Positions 62,201 to 64,000 of a stretch of DNA of 64,000 nucleotides are shown piece by piece. Source of the stretch: Blepharisma stoltei. Taxonomy: Eukaryota; Ciliophora; Heterotrichea; Heterotrichida; Blepharismidae. The position numbers and the translations under genes are program-made. The notes under the pieces were generated by a model. It searched no databases. It saw nothing but the letters and a program-made list of their open reading frames with translations, and was not told the DNA's origin. The stretch covers positions 806,001-870,000 of the forward strand of contig CAJZBQ010000018.1 of NCBI GenBank assembly GCA_914767885.1, given 5' to 3'. How positions within the stretch are numbered: the stretch's first letter is position 1; each line of letters opens with the position of its first letter.

Positions 62201-64000
62201 GCTTCCCGAGGTAGCCCAGTTGCCTGAGCCCTGACCCAACAGCGATTTACTCCAGGACCTAGGGCTTGAACAGATATCCCCCTAAGTCTTGAAGGATTAG
62301 AAAGACTCCTCTTGCTCAACGTCATTCGGATGCCTATATAAAGGCAAAAGTCAGCCCGATGCCTTCTGTCCGCCACCTTGAGGGGAGGTAACACCTAGGA
62401 AAAAAAGAACCGCGGCCCTTCTGAATTGGTAGGGAAAGAAACCATGACCCAAAAATCATGCTTGGACTGAGTCGCTACCAGCTGGCTCCCAAGGTTTACC
62501 CACTCCCATACGGCAGCTCAGGCATGGTAAGAATTAAAATTAAAGAGCCTGAGCCTTGGCTTAGGCTATAAAGTGACTTTGGCTCCCAAAGTGGTGCGTC
62601 GCCAAAGACATATTTTGTCGCTACCACCACATTAATTATCTTGTGTATAAGGCTCCATATCAATTTCCATCGGAAACTCGCAGTAGTCATTGACCTTTAC
62701 CCTTGCCATGGTATCAAAATCGAATTCAAAGCGCCGCAGACTGATAATAAAGGTGTTTGGCAAATATTTTATGCAGACTCGTCGCAATGCAGGAACTTTA
62801 TTGTCACAATGGTCACATTGATACATATTGTCGCCTTCTAAAAGTTCGCCTTCTATAAAGCTGTCTAAGCTTTCATAAAGATTTTTCTTGTTTTTCACTT
62901 GGACTGGAAATGTTAAAAAGGGCTCGAGACGCTCACTGCGATGATTACAGGTGTCTTTTCCAAACATTTCTGTGACTTGGAAGCCTCCAAAATGGTTTTT
63001 GATGATATGCTCATTAGGGTCACCTTTAAGCTGGTTTTCGAGACGGTCCATAAATGTGTTGAAAAACTCTTCAGCGTCCATTTGTTCAAAAACATTGACA
63101 GGCCGGCCTTCCCAGTCCTTAAAAGCTCTACAAAGACCTTTAGGATTTATATGTTGCTTATCACTATTTTTAAGCCTTAAATTTTTTTTTAATTAAAAAT
63201 ATTGTTTTATATGAAAAACTTATTTTTATTATTTTTTAAGCCCAGAGAAAATATATTGAAGCTGATATAAAAGGCTCTCATCCAAATTCTGACCACTCAA
63301 ATCTTTAGCTCTTAAAATTCCTTCTCTAAATGTCGGCACATTAAACATCTGCTGTATAGAAGAATTCATATAACAAATACACCCTAAATTTTTCAGCCCA
63401 ACAAAGCCTGTCTCAGACTTTTCCAATGCTACTGGGGAATAATTCCAATCAGCAAATCTTGACGTTCTCCAATGAGGGTCTTCATGAAGCTTGTTTAAAT
63501 ACTCCACAACTTGGTATAAAGCGTCACGACTTATTACACAAAGCTTATAGAGCAGCCTAAAAGCTTCTTTTCGTGTGTCGCTGTTTTTGCATTTAGGAGG
63601 AGGGTCTAATTGTGATGATGAAGGGACCTCAAAGAGGCAAGAATGAAGAATTAAATGGACAATTTCTTTGGTTATCTTTATATTTGATTTTCTAATCCCA
63701 GATCTTATCACTCTTAGTGTGCCCCATAGTACATGATCATGCTCTTTCGAAGATTTTTCTGGCTTTTTTTCTTGAAGTTCTAACAATAATCTTTGTACAA
63801 GAGGAGTCTTTTTTTCTTTATCATTATTTCTTTTCAATAAATGTGACAGCAGTGCCCAATAAAAATCAGACGCATTTTCTTCATAAGCTGTATTTATAAG
63901 TTTTATATGGATATCCAATATATGAGTACTCAGTTCTTCACTTAAATTTGCAAGTTTGTCAAATAACGTCATCATTGACGCCCCAAAAAAGGTATTTGGG
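59257..64000 (-). CDS. USP9: USP9X/FAF-type ubiquitin-specific protease, 5' end outside the window
   Basis: At least 1117 residues visible, open at the right edge. An N-terminal ARM-like region leads to the USP core: GFVGLKNLGCICYMNSSIQQ (Cys box; the usual Thr before the catalytic Cys is Ile), MDAEEFFNTFMDRL, the zinc pair CDHC in DNMYQCDHCDNKVP, IISLRRFEFDFDTM, and the His box HMGTAESGHYYSFI with NAYLLFYER. A long helical C-terminus follows and ends at TAG/TAA 59257. No intron was seen, but eight inserted intervals including a MITE and a SINE-like element occur. It removes ubiquitin from trafficking and signalling substrates. Confidence 0.88.
59547..59599. other. Possible stop-free in-frame IES, 51 bp
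   Basis: A nearly pure A/T stretch coding for hydrophobic residues (YYLFLFCLKIFLI) sits in a polar tail. TA boundaries allow removal in frame: NIPL|MRKDTEK. Confidence 0.5.
59866..59924. other. IES, 57 bp, in USP gene
   Basis: Joins CYIML to LTEMKEN. Confidence 0.8.
60353..60464. other. IES, 110 bp, in USP gene
   Basis: Joins YEERY to KFSDIYLGY. Confidence 0.8.
60500..60870. mobile_element. MITE family B, copy in USP gene, acting as an IES
   Basis: 369 bp, same ends and double right motif as the UTP4 copy. Excision joins PAIL to SEKIDF. Only about 20 bp of exon separates it from the next IES. Confidence 0.9.
60890..61014. other. IES, 123 bp, in USP gene
   Basis: Flanked by TAAA on both sides. 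Joins FWHFK to GVPAIL. Its choice makes the summed frame of the whole gene exact. Confidence 0.7.
61678..61751. other. Probable stop-free in-frame IES, 72 bp
   Basis: 24 sense codons of AT-rich sequence (…ALSLNLFLSINYP…) interrupt the conserved NAYLLFYER tail. Removal at TA gives EREKF|YSKQSNED, and the length equals the modal IES size. Confidence 0.7.
62122..62651. mobile_element. SINE/non-LTR-like insertion in the USP core, ~517 bp
   Basis: GC-richer block with 13-bp perfect target duplications (TCTTGTGTATAAG at 62122-62134 and 62639-62651). The internal minus-strand sequence has GTTCAAGCCC, like a tRNA B box, and repeats of TGGTAGCGAC. No inverted termini. TA within the duplication allows exact excision: MEPY|TQEGL. 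Confidence 0.8.
63171..63238. other. IES, 66 bp, in USP gene
   Basis: Flanked by the longer direct repeat TTTTTAAGCC. Joins FSGLK to NSDKQHINPKG. Confidence 0.82.

Noticed and set aside
62113-62394. ORFs within the GC-rich block at 62.1-62.7 kb
   Set aside because: They lie within the SINE-like insertion and have no protein-like pattern.

Overview
This window reads as germline (micronuclear) DNA of a heterotrich ciliate, most likely Blepharisma. Three lines of evidence support this. (1) TGA is read as tryptophan: the invariant Trp residues of a protein kinase (PYWMAPE, DIWSLGC), of a disulfide-isomerase active site (APWCHFC) and of a SKP1 protein (PWDRYF) are all TGA, and genes end in TAA or TAG. 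(2) Genes carry tiny 15-16 nt GT-AG introns. (3) Most genes are cut by AT-rich intervals of roughly 50-125 bp bounded by TA dinucleotides. Their removal with one TA left behind restores the frame, the behaviour of internal eliminated sequences (IESs). I worked out about 35 such intervals by hand. For nearly every gene, the total length minus introns and IESs is an exact multiple of three.

Layout. 1-3.7 kb: a tandem duplication of a small locus (cysteine-rich secreted protein, small membrane proteins) with two decayed copies. 4.2-11.4 kb: FHIT, a DeSI/PPPDE peptidase, a PH plus papain-like protein, RPA3, an EF-hand protein, a PAQR receptor, Rab2 and a six-TM protein. 12.2-15.3 kb: a basic cilia-type protein and alpha-tubulin acetyltransferase. 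15.3-17.4 kb: gene-poor, full of MITEs and gene fragments. 17.4-27.3 kb: a membrane RING-H2 ligase, SKP1, a CDGSH protein, a BPI-like lipid-binding protein, an endonuclease/phosphatase-fold enzyme, a pterin dehydratase-like protein, a MAP3K and a TMX/PDI-like protein. 28-31 kb: a gag-like broken ORF and a 1.9-kb palindromic element. 31-44 kb: TBC1D23, a surface protein, a kelch protein, tRNA-Leu(UAA), an M16 (insulysin) protease and DCN1. 44-59 kb: coiled-coil and TPR proteins, CDC14, TTC27, a MORN/RSPH1-like protein, a vWA protein and UTP4. 59-64 kb: a USP9-like deubiquitinase that runs off the right edge. The gene set is ordinary eukaryotic housekeeping, signalling and ciliary machinery. Neighbours are not organised as operons.

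The unusual content is the layer of DNA to be eliminated. There are at least two MITE families (terminal motifs ATCCTTGATCGAACG and CTCCGTGAGTGAAC) sharing one architecture, several further inverted-repeat elements, and three GC-richer elements with 13-15 bp target duplications that look like non-LTR/SINE retroposons, two of them inside genes. There is a MITE nested inside a standard ~71-bp IES, an IES containing telomere-like TTAGGGTG repeats, a 112-bp IES splitting the anticodon loop of a tRNA, and stop-free in-frame IESs that ordinary gene finders would translate. All domain calls are from reading the sequence; no database search was possible.
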